A DNA stretch of 64,000 nt from Streptococcus sp. DTU_2020_1001019_1_SI_AUS_MUR_006 (GCF_032340315.1 NZ_CP135436.1:1137501-1201500); one strand, 5' to 3'. Counted from the first letter of the stretch, positions 51,465-58,525 are shown. Numbers and translations: made by a program. Notes: generated by a model not told the origin, from the sequence alone.

Positions 51465-52325
51465 TTACCCTCTCTTTCTATATTCTGCCCGTGCTATGCT
51501 ACTGAATGTACGATCTAGTTCCTCGATTGGTAAAGGTTCAGCAGTCACGCTATTGGCTATCTTTGTAAGCTCGTATGCAGTCTCTAGGTCACAATCAACC
51601 CATTTATTAAAGAGTAAACCTACAAAGCGTGTCAGTGCTACGTTACGCCCTCCCTCGTCTCCAAAACCATGAAATAGAGTGTCAATAATTCTCATGGTCA
51701 TTGATCTCTGGCCACTCGTTCTGGGTGTGAATTTTTCAGTAGTTTCTAGCTTCGCTCTTGGTTCAACTTTGGGGGCTGGATAATCTAGGCCATGCTCGAC
51801 AATTTTTTGATAACTTGCTGGGTCTCCTGTTGTGATTGGTAGCCCCTGGAGTTGTGACCAGGTTAGACTGGCCATGTCAAAGGGTAGTCCTATCTTGTCA
51901 GCAATCTCCTTTACTACCTGCTTATAGGTTACCTCATTCATCACGTTGTCAGGCTTCACCACAAGGCGAAAACGGGGCTTTTCTGGGCTATGTTTGATAG
52001 TCGGGTACAAGATGTAGGAGTAGCCAAACAAGGCGCTAGAAACGGCTTCTATGAAGTCCTCAGACGTTCCCTGTATATCGTCATAATCAAGAAAAATCAA
52101 ATCCCGATAGATTAGACTGGAGTTGTTTCGCTTGTAACTGCCATTCTTTTCTGGTGTCACTTTCCCACTGATATAGTAAGGCGCTTGTGTACGCTTAAAT
52201 TCTTCAATGTTTGCCCCTTCAGGGACTACCAAAGGCTTAAAGCGTTCAATATACTGGAATGGCTCAATCTTATCAAATGGATAGACAAGATTACCCTGAA
52301 AGCCTCTAGCCTCGTAAATTGTCAT
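51465..52325 (-). CDS. AEP-type primase with PriCT domain
   Basis: 286 residues. The archaeo-eukaryotic primase core has the acidic motif LIFLDYDDIQG near residue 76 and the HSPEKPRFRLVV segment near 113. The C-terminal PriCT-like helical domain spans about 205-280 (GGRNVALTRFVGLLF). It synthesises primers for island replication with the helicase encoded next, like the pri-rep modules of staphylococcal islands. The start overlaps the stop of the upstream HTH gene by 4 bp. Confidence 0.82.
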   Translation of the reverse strand: MTIYEARGFQGNLVYPFDKIEPFQYIERFKPLVVPEGANIEEFKRTQAPYYISGKVTPEKNGSYKRNNSSLIYRDLIFLDYDDIQGTSEDFIEAVSSALFGYSYILYPTIKHSPEKPRFRLVVKPDNVMNEVTYKQVVKEIADKIGLPFDMASLTWSQLQGLPITTGDPASYQKIVEHGLDYPAPKVEPRAKLETTEKFTPRTSGQRSMTMRIIDTLFHGFGDEGGRNVALTRFVGLLFNKWVDCDLETAYELTKIANSVTAEPLPIEELDRTFSSIARAEYRKRG

Positions 52326-52594
52326 CTTTCAGCTCCTAGAAATATTAGAATATCATCGATTCTATAAAAGACTTTGCGTGTATCCTCGATAGGAGGAGTG
52401 AACCTTTTTAGCCCTGCGCGTTCCCAACGTTTTAAGGTGTTGTAATCTATCTCTAACTCTTCCTTGAGTTGTTTAGGTGTCATTAGTCCTGTTATACGTT
52501 GTTTAGGCTTTAAATAGTCTTTTAGAAAGTTTTCTACCAGTTTTAAGATGCCACGTTTTAGACTGTTTTCACTTTCTTTGCTTAAACTGAACAT
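52322..52594 (-). CDS. Small MerR/excisionase-like HTH protein
   Basis: 90 residues. After an N-terminal helix, residues 38-85 form a MerR-like winged helix: MTPKQLKEELEIDYNTLKRW, ERAGLKRF and VFYRIDDILIFLG. Such proteins act as excisionases or small activators in satellites (AlpA-like). It overlaps its neighbours on both sides, so it belongs to the replication operon. Whether it controls excision or transcription is unknown. Confidence 0.75.
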   Translation of the reverse strand: MFSLSKESENSLKRGILKLVENFLKDYLKPKQRITGLMTPKQLKEELEIDYNTLKRWERAGLKRFTPPIEDTRKVFYRIDDILIFLGAER

Positions 52595-52929
52595 TGTTCA
52601 TCAGCTCCCTTCAGCAGTTGCTTGTAACTCTCTAAATCGGCATTTAAAAGGACGGTTAGGCGCTTCTGTTCCTCTTGTACCTGGTTATAGAATGCCTTTG
52701 CTCCGTCCAGTAACTCCTCTTTGTTAGCTGGGATAAAGTAGCCTCTGAAAGCTCCGTGACGTACCCCGATGATAGGAACACCGTAGCGCGTGATCAGGCG
52801 ACTGATAATGTCCTGTACGGTTCTTTCTGCTAGCTTAGTGAGTAAGCTGATTTCTGCCCCTGTTATGGAGTTCTCAGCCCCTACCTTAATTAGTCTTAAT
52901 ACTCGCTTGTCATTCATTGTTAGACTCAT
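52582..52929 (-). CDS. Winged-helix DNA-binding protein (unknown)
   Basis: 115 residues. The N-terminal half is a winged HTH (VLRLIKVGAENSITGAEIS, LAERTVQDIISRLI, a wing at GVPIIGVRHGAFRGYFI); the C-terminal half is a helix that may form a coiled coil. Similar small proteins are found in streptococcal phage replication modules. It overlaps the next gene, so it is translated with the replication set. Exact role unknown. Confidence 0.72.
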   Translation of the reverse strand: MSLTMNDKRVLRLIKVGAENSITGAEISLLTKLAERTVQDIISRLITRYGVPIIGVRHGAFRGYFIPANKEELLDGAKAFYNQVQEEQKRLTVLLNADLESYKQLLKGADEQCSV

Positions 52930-53141
52930 TCAATTCCTCCCCATACGTCTCCCCCTGCAAGCTGGATATATCGCCCATATTCAGGGTTTAAATCCTCGCT
53001 AGGTATTTCTATCGTCTGTTTGCTTTCTCGCTCAATTTGAGCGCTTTTTTTGCGGTCTCGGTGGTTTAGATAAAGTAGTAAGCCAATCAGTACCACGGAA
53101 AAGATAACCGCCTGTGTATTGGTTAAATCTAGCTCATTCAT
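52926..53141 (-). CDS. Small single-span membrane protein (71 aa)
   Basis: 71 residues with one membrane helix (about 11-26, AVIFSVVLIGLLLYL) followed by a charged cytoplasmic tail. It overlaps both neighbours by 4 bp (ATGA-type junctions), so it is part of the leftward operon. Function unknown. Confidence 0.65.
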   Translation of the reverse strand: MNELDLTNTQAVIFSVVLIGLLLYLNHRDRKKSAQIERESKQTIEIPSEDLNPEYGRYIQLAGGDVWGGIE

Positions 53142-53590
53142 TTCATCGCCTCCTCAAACTGCTCTATAAGATGATCTTTACTTACTTTCCGATTAGCATT
53201 TTTAGAATTAAAAAGAATATCTTTTAAGGTTATAGTAGCCTCTAAATACTCCTTTTCAGCATGCTCTATATACGCCTGTTGCTCTGCTTCGTTGTCAAAA
53301 AAGTGCTTGGCTTGGCGTTTAAAGAAAGCTAGTCGCATAGCGTCCATTTCAAAAATACCAGGGTGGAAAAACATTCCAGTAGTGCTTTTAGAAACAGCTT
53401 CGATTTTATGACTTTCATTCAATTCAGAAAGTTCAATCCAAAGTAAGCGGTGTAAATTTTCTTTGATGGATTTTGTCTGACTTGCCAATAACGAAAGTCT
53501 ATTAAGCCCATTTTTTTCGCCAATTTCTCGCATCTCTGCGCTAATTCTGTCTATACGTCTAGTTAAATTCTCGTATGTTGTTTCTGTCAT
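53138..53590 (-). CDS. Helical island protein of unknown function (150 aa)
   Basis: 150 residues from ATG 53590, chosen for the AAAGGAG 8 bases upstream; a longer frame to 53659 lacks such a site. Nearly all helix, with a probable coiled coil at the N-terminus (YENLTRRIDRISAEMREIGE). No motif recognised. It is the first gene of a block that runs to the helicase with overlapping ends. Confidence 0.65.
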   Translation of the reverse strand: MTETTYENLTRRIDRISAEMREIGEKNGLNRLSLLASQTKSIKENLHRLLWIELSELNESHKIEAVSKSTTGMFFHPGIFEMDAMRLAFFKRQAKHFFDNEAEQQAYIEHAEKEYLEATITLKDILFNSKNANRKVSKDHLIEQFEEAMK

Positions 53591-53746
53591 GGTGTTTACT
53601 CCTTTTTCTATGTTTGTGTAATTGCCCTGATGGCCTTTTAATTGTCGTTTACTATACATGATTTCCTCACACTCTCCTCGACCAAAATTTGAGCGCGGGG
53701 ATTTTTAATGGTTGTTTCTTATACATTGTTTCTTGTAATTCATAGC

Positions 53747-53782
53747 CTCACGCTCAGAGTCGCCAATATTTGAAAGCGTGAG
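53747..53782. other. Hairpin-forming inverted repeat before the replication block
   Basis: CTCACGCT (53747-53754) and AGCGTGAG (53775-53782) are perfect complements around a 20-nt loop. It lies in the 5' region of the leftward block. Confidence 0.5.
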
Positions 53783-53816
53783 AAAGTACCAGTTTTAAGA
53801 GTTGGCTCTCTCCGTA

Positions 53817-53845
53817 TGGTCAAAATGTCCTAGATATGCTATAAT
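53817..53845 (+). promoter_or_regulatory. Rightward promoter inside the leftward operon
   Basis: TGGTCA (53817-53822), 17 bases, TATAAT (53840-53845) with extended TGC. It points against the surrounding genes. Confidence 0.65.
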
Positions 53846-53851
53846 CTAGTT

Positions 53852-53957
53852 ATAAATCTTTACTAAAACCTCTTTGATAATAGCTTGCCTGCTTTGTTAA
53901 ATTCGTTTTAGTGTTAGTGTGAAAGGCTTTGCTGATTGGTCTCGGTAAGCCTTTTTT
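53852..53957 (+). ncRNA. Predicted small RNA of ~106 nt
   Basis: It lies between the promoter at 53817-53845 and a clear terminator: AAAGGCTT (53922-53929) pairs with AAGCCTTT (53947-53954) before TTTTTT. There is no ATG within it. A second stem, CTAAAAC (53863-53869) with GTTTTAG, would present the conserved CTTGCCTGCT as a loop. The terminator could also serve read-through, but promoter and terminator fit together in size and direction. Confidence 0.6.
53863..53893 (+). repeat. 31-bp element shared with the integrase leader, copy 1
   Basis: 29 of 31 bases are identical to 56299-56329; both start CTAAAACCT and end ATAATAGCTTGCCTGCT. This copy is inside the predicted small RNA. Confidence 0.85.
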
Positions 53958-53964
53958 GTTACAA

Positions 53965-54591
53965 TCACGCGCATTTAGTGCGTGGTTTTTTATTTCTGAA
54001 TACCAGGGACTTAATTTCCTGATAACTCATATTCAAGCAAATCATGGCTATTACCATATCCTCAAATGCCTGGTATTGCTCTAGCTCGTCACTGGTCAAG
54101 CTATCGATGCCATTATAGCCCCCACGTTCTTCCCTTAACTGCTTAGCGTTCCTGTCGGTCACTGCCTTCAGTATCAGGTTGTTCATGGTGCTATGCGCGT
54201 GCTTGGGTGCTTGTTCCCAGTTCTCAATACTGTCATGCAAGGTTTTTCTTTTTGGCTTTTCTAGCGCCCTCTGCATACGGAACTTAGAAAGTTCATCACG
54301 CATTTCAAAGAAAGCTTTGACTAGGTTCTTCTTAAACTCTTTTACAGGTTCTGTATTTCGTAAGTAAGTGATCAGCAAGGTTGCTTGTTGCTCATTCAAA
54401 ATATAGTCCCGTACATTTTGCCCACTCTCTGAAGGTGAAATTTTAAATTGCACCTTTCCGAAGCTCTCAAAGTCCTCTCGATGCTTATTCAGCAAAATCT
54501 TCAAATGTCTGTGCTTAACTTCTGCACACTCTGCTACGATACTACTCAGTGTATACGGTTCTTTCTTGCCGTCCATGTAGACTAGTTCCAT
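53965..54591 (-). CDS. Rha-family phage regulatory protein
   Basis: 208 residues. The N-terminal Rha-type domain (about 1-95) has the pattern TLSSIVAECAEVKHRHLKIL and YILNEQQATLLITYLRNTE, followed by a helical C-terminal part. Rha/antirepressor-like proteins modulate phage or satellite induction. It is the second gene of the leftward operon, 15 bp from the Cro-like gene. It could be an antirepressor for the repressor at 54990; that is inferred from position. Confidence 0.82.
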   Translation of the reverse strand: MELVYMDGKKEPYTLSSIVAECAEVKHRHLKILLNKHREDFESFGKVQFKISPSESGQNVRDYILNEQQATLLITYLRNTEPVKEFKKNLVKAFFEMRDELSKFRMQRALEKPKRKTLHDSIENWEQAPKHAHSTMNNLILKAVTDRNAKQLREERGGYNGIDSLTSDELEQYQAFEDMVIAMICLNMSYQEIKSLVFRNKKPRTKCA

Positions 54592-54606
54592 TGGTTCACT
54601 CCTTTC

Positions 54607-54837
54607 TTAGATTTCCTTTTGATTTAGTTCTATTTTTTTCGTACTATCTCCTAAAAAAATATCGTCCAGTTTTACCTGATACAATTCCGATAACTCTTTA
54701 AGTAGCTCAAAAGGGATTAGCGTACTATCTTTTTCGTACTTTGAGATAGTCTGAAAATTCTTGTTGACCTTCTTAGCCACTTGGCGCAAAGTAAAACCTG
54801 CATTTACTCGACACGCTCTTAGCGTCCATTGTGCCAT
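54607..54837 (-). CDS. XRE-family HTH regulator (Cro-like)
   Basis: 76 residues, almost all one XRE domain: LRACRVNAGFTLRQVAKKVN, FQTISKYEKDSTLIPFELL. It is the first gene of the leftward operon, divergent from the repressor gene, in the Cro position of a lysogeny switch. Its own coding sequence contains two further copies of the TTTTTCGTACT operator motif found in the switch region. Confidence 0.88.
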   Translation of the reverse strand: MAQWTLRACRVNAGFTLRQVAKKVNKNFQTISKYEKDSTLIPFELLKELSELYQVKLDDIFLGDSTKKIELNQKEI

Positions 54838-54870
54838 ATTCTTATAGCTCCTTTCAAGATTGATAAAATC

Positions 54871-54899
54871 ATGGTACTATTTTTTTCGTACTTTGTCAA
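54871..54899 (-). promoter_or_regulatory. Leftward early promoter of the island
   Basis: Read leftward: TTGACA (54899-54894), 17 bases, TACCAT (54876-54871). The operator copy at 54879-54897 covers spacer and -35. Confidence 0.8.
54879..54897 (+). promoter_or_regulatory. Switch operator, copy 1
   Basis: The 19-base motif ATTTTTTTCGTACTTTGTC is repeated exactly at 54920-54938, 41 bp apart (about four helical turns). Confidence 0.75.
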
Positions 54900-54919
54900 C
54901 GCTGTTGTTGAAAAATTTT

Positions 54920-54938
54920 ATTTTTTTCGTACTTTGTC
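54920..54938 (+). promoter_or_regulatory. Switch operator, copy 2
   Basis: An exact copy of 54879-54897, lying just upstream of the -10 of the rightward repressor promoter. Confidence 0.75.
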
Positions 54939-54945
54939 TTTTTTG

Positions 54946-54954
54946 TGTTATAAT
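54946..54954 (+). promoter_or_regulatory. Rightward promoter of the repressor gene
   Basis: TGT-TATAAT, extended -10, 36 bp before the ATG at 54990. No good -35; the operator copy 2 abuts it, which suggests autoregulation. Confidence 0.7.
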
Positions 54955-54989
54955 CAGGTTGTAGAATTAAAGTAAGGGAGTTTTTAACA

Positions 54990-55703
54990 ATGGCAAAAAA
55001 TAGCCCTCAGGATTTAAAGAATAGAGAATATTTCTCTAATAATCTTAACCGTGTTATGAAAGAAAAAGGTATCAGACAGATAGACCTGCATAATGCTTTA
55101 GAAATTCCTAAAAGTACAATAACTGGTTATGTAAAAGGTAGATCAATGCCAACATCTGGCAATCTTCAAAAACTTGCTGATTATTTGGGAGTGAAAAAAT
55201 CTGATCTTGACCCTCGCTTTTCTGACAAAGATGTTTACAAAGAATTTTTATATATGTTAGATAAACAATTAGACGAAGAAAAATACCTCGTAAAAAATGT
55301 TTCAAAAGATAAAATTTTTCAGAAAGTAAAAGAGAGAGAGAAAAGGGACAAGGAAATAATTGAACTAGCAAAGAGTAAAAATTTCCCAATCAGTCCTGAA
55401 GAGTTTCTCACTACTATCACTGAATCATTAAATGAATACAATCCCAAAGACAACTATGAAGTTTTAAATGCCCTTGCGCTAAAGACAAGTAATATCCTAT
55501 TCTGGCTAGATATTGTATTTCAAAAAACAAGTAGTGAATTCTACATAGTTTTTGAAGATAAGGAATTCAACCAAGAATATTACAACAAATTATATAAAAA
55601 GTTTGAAAATCTATTTGAAGAAATTAAGTCTTTAGCTCTTCAAGAAGCTGAGAAAGATAAAGAAAATCTAGATGATTTTGCGTTACTTTGGGGTATAGAC
55701 TAA
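54990..55703 (+). CDS. XRE-family repressor (CI/Stl-like)
   Basis: 237 residues. The N-terminal XRE HTH is at about 13-70 (RVMKEKGIRQIDLHNALEIP, KSTITGYVKGRSMPTSGNLQ). The C-terminal two thirds are helical and acidic and show none of the Ser/Lys motifs of a self-cleaving S24 peptidase. So it is probably not inactivated by RecA like lambda CI; like Stl of staphylococcal islands, it could be released by binding a helper-phage protein. This is inference. RBS AAGGGAG. Confidence 0.85.
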   Translation: MAKNSPQDLKNREYFSNNLNRVMKEKGIRQIDLHNALEIPKSTITGYVKGRSMPTSGNLQKLADYLGVKKSDLDPRFSDKDVYKEFLYMLDKQLDEEKYLVKNVSKDKIFQKVKEREKRDKEIIELAKSKNFPISPEEFLTTITESLNEYNPKDNYEVLNALALKTSNILFWLDIVFQKTSSEFYIVFEDKEFNQEYYNKLYKKFENLFEEIKSLALQEAEKDKENLDDFALLWGID

Positions 55704-55966
55704 CCCACGCGCCACAATATCCAACAATCCTGAAGCACGTACTTTCTCGTACTTCAGCAAGTCCGCTGACCTTGTCTAAACCTTGCCACTTTTTAGGGTG
55801 TTAGAAATGTTAGTTTTCCAACTATTAAGAACTAATAGAAACGGGTTTGGAATTGTTTACCCCATCGCTTTTTAGGGACTCAGAAAATGAAGAAAATTGT
55901 TTTTTTCCAGTATTCTTGAAAATCCGACTTTTTTCCAACATTTACCCGTATAAGCTCTATATCTAC

Positions 55967-56130
55967 CAATTTTACGGAGTAAAATCTTGGTACGCCAGAG
56001 AATTACAAACCATTCTAGAATATATGGAGTGGCGTAACTTTAACCAAGTTATAGACAAAGCAAAATAGCCTGTGAAGACTCCGGAAAAACCGTGGTTGCC
56101 AATTTTGTTGATGTCAACAAAACCCAAAAG
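55967..56130 (+). pseudogene. Decayed DinD-like gene fragment
   Basis: A first frame encodes FYGVKSWYARELQTILEYME and WRNFNQVIDKAK, the DinD signature (WYARELQ, VI-KAK). It meets a TAG at 56066. One base inserted in the A tract at 56062-56065 would restore IACEDSGKTVVANFVDVNKT, the next DinD block. Both sides then run into unrelated sequence, so it is a short broken remnant. The gap 55704-56298 otherwise holds a hairpin CTGAAG/CTTCAG (55730-55757) and no gene. Confidence 0.6.
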
Positions 56131-56298
56131 ATAAACTCAGATTTTGAAAAAACTTTAAATACAGGCCTGTTTACTATAAACAAGCCCATAATAGCCCCAT
56201 ATCCGCCTTATTTCCTACTCTGGTATTATTTACCGCCTGACTCTTTAAAATCGAATGTGGGGCAATCTGTGAAGCCCTAGCATGATTTAAACCACAAT

Positions 56299-56329
56299 CT
56301 AAAACCTTTTTAATAATAGCTTGCCTGCT
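56299..56329 (+). repeat. 31-bp element in the integrase leader, copy 2
   Basis: 29 of 31 bases match 53863-53893. It ends 26 bp before the integrase ATG. TTTTAG follows and can pair with the CTAAAA at its start. Confidence 0.85.
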
Positions 56330-56355
56330 GATGTATTTTAGAAAGGTTTATCATC

Positions 56356-57501
56356 ATGAAAATAACTGAAGTTATAAAAAAAGACGGTAGTAAAGTCTAT
56401 CGTACTAATGTATATCTAGGAATTGACCAGGTAACAGGAAAGAAAGCCAAAACAAGTGTAACGGGTAGGACAAGGAAAGAGGTCAAGCAGAAAGCAAAGC
56501 ACGCGCAAGATGATTTTATATCGAACGGTTGTACTGTGACAAAAGTAGTACCTGTAAAGAATTATCAGGAGTTAGCTGATCTATGGCTAGATAGTTATCA
56601 GCTAACAGTAAAGCCTCAGACTTTTGTAGCAACTAAGCAAATGCTCTATAATCACCTTATACCTGTCTTTGGTAGTCTGAGACTGGCCAAGTTATCTGTT
56701 AGCTATATACAAAGCTTTATCAACGATTTATCTACTCAGATAGTCCATTATGCAGTGGTTCATTCAATAAATAGGCGTGTCTTACAGTATGGGGTATCTC
56801 TCCAGCTCTTGCCATTTAATCCAGCTAGAGACATTATTCTTCCTAAACAGCCTAAACGTGAGAATACAGCAATCAAGTTCATAGCTTCAGACGATTTAAA
56901 GGCTCTGTTGCTCCACATGGAAAAACTAGCGTTTAAGAAATACAGTTATTATCTTGATTTTGTTCTGTATAGTGTCTTACTTGCTACTGGGTGCCGTTTC
57001 GGAGAAGTAGTAGCCCTGGAATGGTCTGATATTGACTTAGAGAATGGAACCGTCAGCATAAGCAAGAACTACAATAGATTTTTAAAGCTAATAGGTACAC
57101 CAAAAAGCAAAGCAGGAGTTAGGACAATCAGCATAGACAAGAAAACAGTCAACATGCTACGTCTATACAAGAATAGGCAACGCCAATTATATTTGCAGTC
57201 TGGGGCGCGTGCTTCGTCTGTGGTGTTTGCAACACCTACGAGAGAGTACCAGAACCTGGCAACCAGACAAGAGGCTTTAGATCGACGGTGTGCCGAGATT
57301 TCTATTCCTCGCTTTACTTTCCACGCTTTCCGCCATACTCACGCTAGTTTATTGCTAAATGCTGGTATCAGCTATAAAGAATTACAATACCGTTTAGGTC
57401 ATGCTACTTTAGCTATGACCATGGATATATACAGCCACCTATCTGCAGATAAAGAAAAAGAGGCGGTTTCATATTTTGAAAAAGCCATGAATAGCTTGTA
57501 A
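56356..57501 (+). CDS. int: Tyrosine site-specific integrase
   Basis: 381 residues. An N-terminal arm-binding AP2-like domain (about 1-50), a SAM-like core-binding domain (about 60-150) and the catalytic domain with R214 (GCRFGE), H323-R326 (HAFRH), H349 (LGHAT) and nucleophile Y359 (IYSHL). It integrates and, with an excisionase, excises the island by recombination at the 31-bp core. It lies at the right end, 83 bp from the attR core, the usual position. RBS GAAAGG, 10 bases upstream. Confidence 0.95.
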   Translation: MKITEVIKKDGSKVYRTNVYLGIDQVTGKKAKTSVTGRTRKEVKQKAKHAQDDFISNGCTVTKVVPVKNYQELADLWLDSYQLTVKPQTFVATKQMLYNHLIPVFGSLRLAKLSVSYIQSFINDLSTQIVHYAVVHSINRRVLQYGVSLQLLPFNPARDIILPKQPKRENTAIKFIASDDLKALLLHMEKLAFKKYSYYLDFVLYSVLLATGCRFGEVVALEWSDIDLENGTVSISKNYNRFLKLIGTPKSKAGVRTISIDKKTVNMLRLYKNRQRQLYLQSGARASSVVFATPTREYQNLATRQEALDRRCAEISIPRFTFHAFRHTHASLLLNAGISYKELQYRLGHATLAMTMDIYSHLSADKEKEAVSYFEKAMNSL

Positions 57502-57514
57502 GTCCACAAAAAGG
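57500..57514 (+). repeat. Probable integrase arm-type site, right copy
   Basis: AAGTCCACAAAAAGG, identical to 46096-46110. It overlaps the last bases of int and lies 71 bp from the core. Confidence 0.65.
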
Positions 57515-57584
57515 TGAACAAATTTATATTTTTAAAACTCATAGGCTGACTAAAAAGCCTATTAAATCAACGTTTATAGACAAA

Positions 57585-57615
57585 AAAGGAGAAAAACATG
57601 ACATTTGAAGAAATT
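57585..57615. repeat. attR, right 31-bp copy of the attachment core
   Basis: Identical to 45963-45993. It restores the RBS and first codons of the complete DUF2829 gene. Confidence 0.92.
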
Positions 57616-57834
57616 TTACCAGGACTAAAGACAAAAAAGAAATACGTACGTACTGGCTGGGGTGGAGCTGAAAACTATGTCCAACTTTTTGACACTATCG
57701 AGCAAAACGGGGTCGCTCTTGAAGTGACACCCTATTTCCTCATCAACGTGTCTGGTGAAGGGGAAGGTTTTTCCATGTGGAGTCCGACACCATGTGATGT
57801 CCTAGCAACAGACTGGGTAGAAGTGCATGACTAG
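57598..57834 (+). CDS. DUF2829 (Tad2-family) protein
   Basis: 78 residues. MTFEEILPGLKTKKKYVRTG opens the DUF2829 fold, followed by a beta-rich middle and the family ending WSPTPCDVLATDWVEV. Phage members of this family (Tad2) bind the signal nucleotide of Thoeris defence and so block it. This one is a chromosomal gene in a streptococcus, and its binding function is not shown. The first codons lie in attR, so integration keeps the protein intact but removes its native promoter. It overlaps the next gene by 8 bp. Confidence 0.85.
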   Translation: MTFEEILPGLKTKKKYVRTGWGGAENYVQLFDTIEQNGVALEVTPYFLINVSGEGEGFSMWSPTPCDVLATDWVEVHD

Positions 57835-58525
57835 ACGTGTATTGATTACGGGAGTAAGTTCAGGGATTGGTCTGGCTCAAGCTCGACTCTTTTTAGAAAA
57901 AGGTTATCAGGTTTTCGGAGTGGATCAGGGTGAAAAGCCTGCCTTACAAGGTGACTTTCACTTTCTACAACGTGATTTAACGCTTGACTTGGAACTAATT
58001 TTTGACTGGTGCCCTCAGGTGGATATTTTATGTAATACGGCAGGTGTATTGGATGACTACAAGCCCTTACTAGAACAATCCGCCCAAGAAATCCAAGAGA
58101 TTTTTGAAATCAATTACGTAACTCCAGTAGAGTTGACCCGCTATTATTTAACAAAAATGCTGGAACATAAACATGGAATCATCATCAATATGTGCTCCAT
58201 TGCTTCAAGTTTAGCTGGTGGAGGAGGCAACGCCTATACCTCATCCAAGCATGCATTGGCAGGATTTACCAAACAGTTGGCTTTGGACTATGCAGAAGCA
58301 GGTATCCAGGTCTTTGGAATCGCACCAGGTGCAGTCAAGACGGGCATGACGGCAGCTGACTTTGAACCAGGTGGATTGGCAGACTGGGTAGCAAGTGAAA
58401 CACCCATCAAACGCTGGATTGAGCCAGAGGAAATAGCAGATGTTACACTTTTTCTAGCAAGTGGGAATGCATCTGCCATGCAGGGACAAATCCTGACTAT
58501 TGATGGTGGTTGGTCTTTGAAGTAA
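57827..58525 (+). CDS. Short-chain dehydrogenase/reductase (FabG-like)
   Basis: 232 residues of the classical SDR family. The cofactor motif is GVSSGIG near residue 9, catalytic Ser is in MCSIASS and the YxxxK pair is in YTSSKHALAGF. The C-terminal DGGWSLK is typical of 3-oxoacyl-ACP reductase-like proteins. A separate fabG for fatty acid synthesis would be expected elsewhere, so this is more likely a general alcohol or keto reductase. It overlaps the DUF2829 gene and shares its expression. Confidence 0.9.
   Translation: MTRRVLITGVSSGIGLAQARLFLEKGYQVFGVDQGEKPALQGDFHFLQRDLTLDLELIFDWCPQVDILCNTAGVLDDYKPLLEQSAQEIQEIFEINYVTPVELTRYYLTKMLEHKHGIIINMCSIASSLAGGGGNAYTSSKHALAGFTKQLALDYAEAGIQVFGIAPGAVKTGMTAADFEPGGLADWVASETPIKRWIEPEEIADVTLFLASGNASAMQGQILTIDGGWSLK

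Larger units (their letters stand above)
45963..57615. mobile_element. Integrated satellite-like chromosomal island (PICI-like), 11.6 kb
   Basis: Bounded by a perfect 31-bp direct repeat (45963-45993 and 57585-57615). Contents from right to left: tyrosine integrase, decayed dinD-like gene, XRE repressor, divergent leftward operon (Cro-like, Rha-like, small HTH and unknown proteins, AEP primase, D5/P4-type helicase), iteron origin, two unknown genes, a DUF1492-type regulator, HicAB and a small unknown gene. No capsid, portal, tail, lysis or terminase gene is visible. This layout matches phage-inducible chromosomal islands of Gram-positive bacteria. Helper-phage dependence is inferred, not shown. 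Confidence 0.85.

Noticed and set aside
55847..56068. 73-codon frame before int as an intact gene
   Set aside because: It needs a TTG start, its first half is unlike any protein, and the second half is a DinD fragment cut by a frameshift.
45963..57615. Complete prophage
   Set aside because: I can see no portal, capsid, tail, terminase, holin or lysin genes in 11.6 kb.
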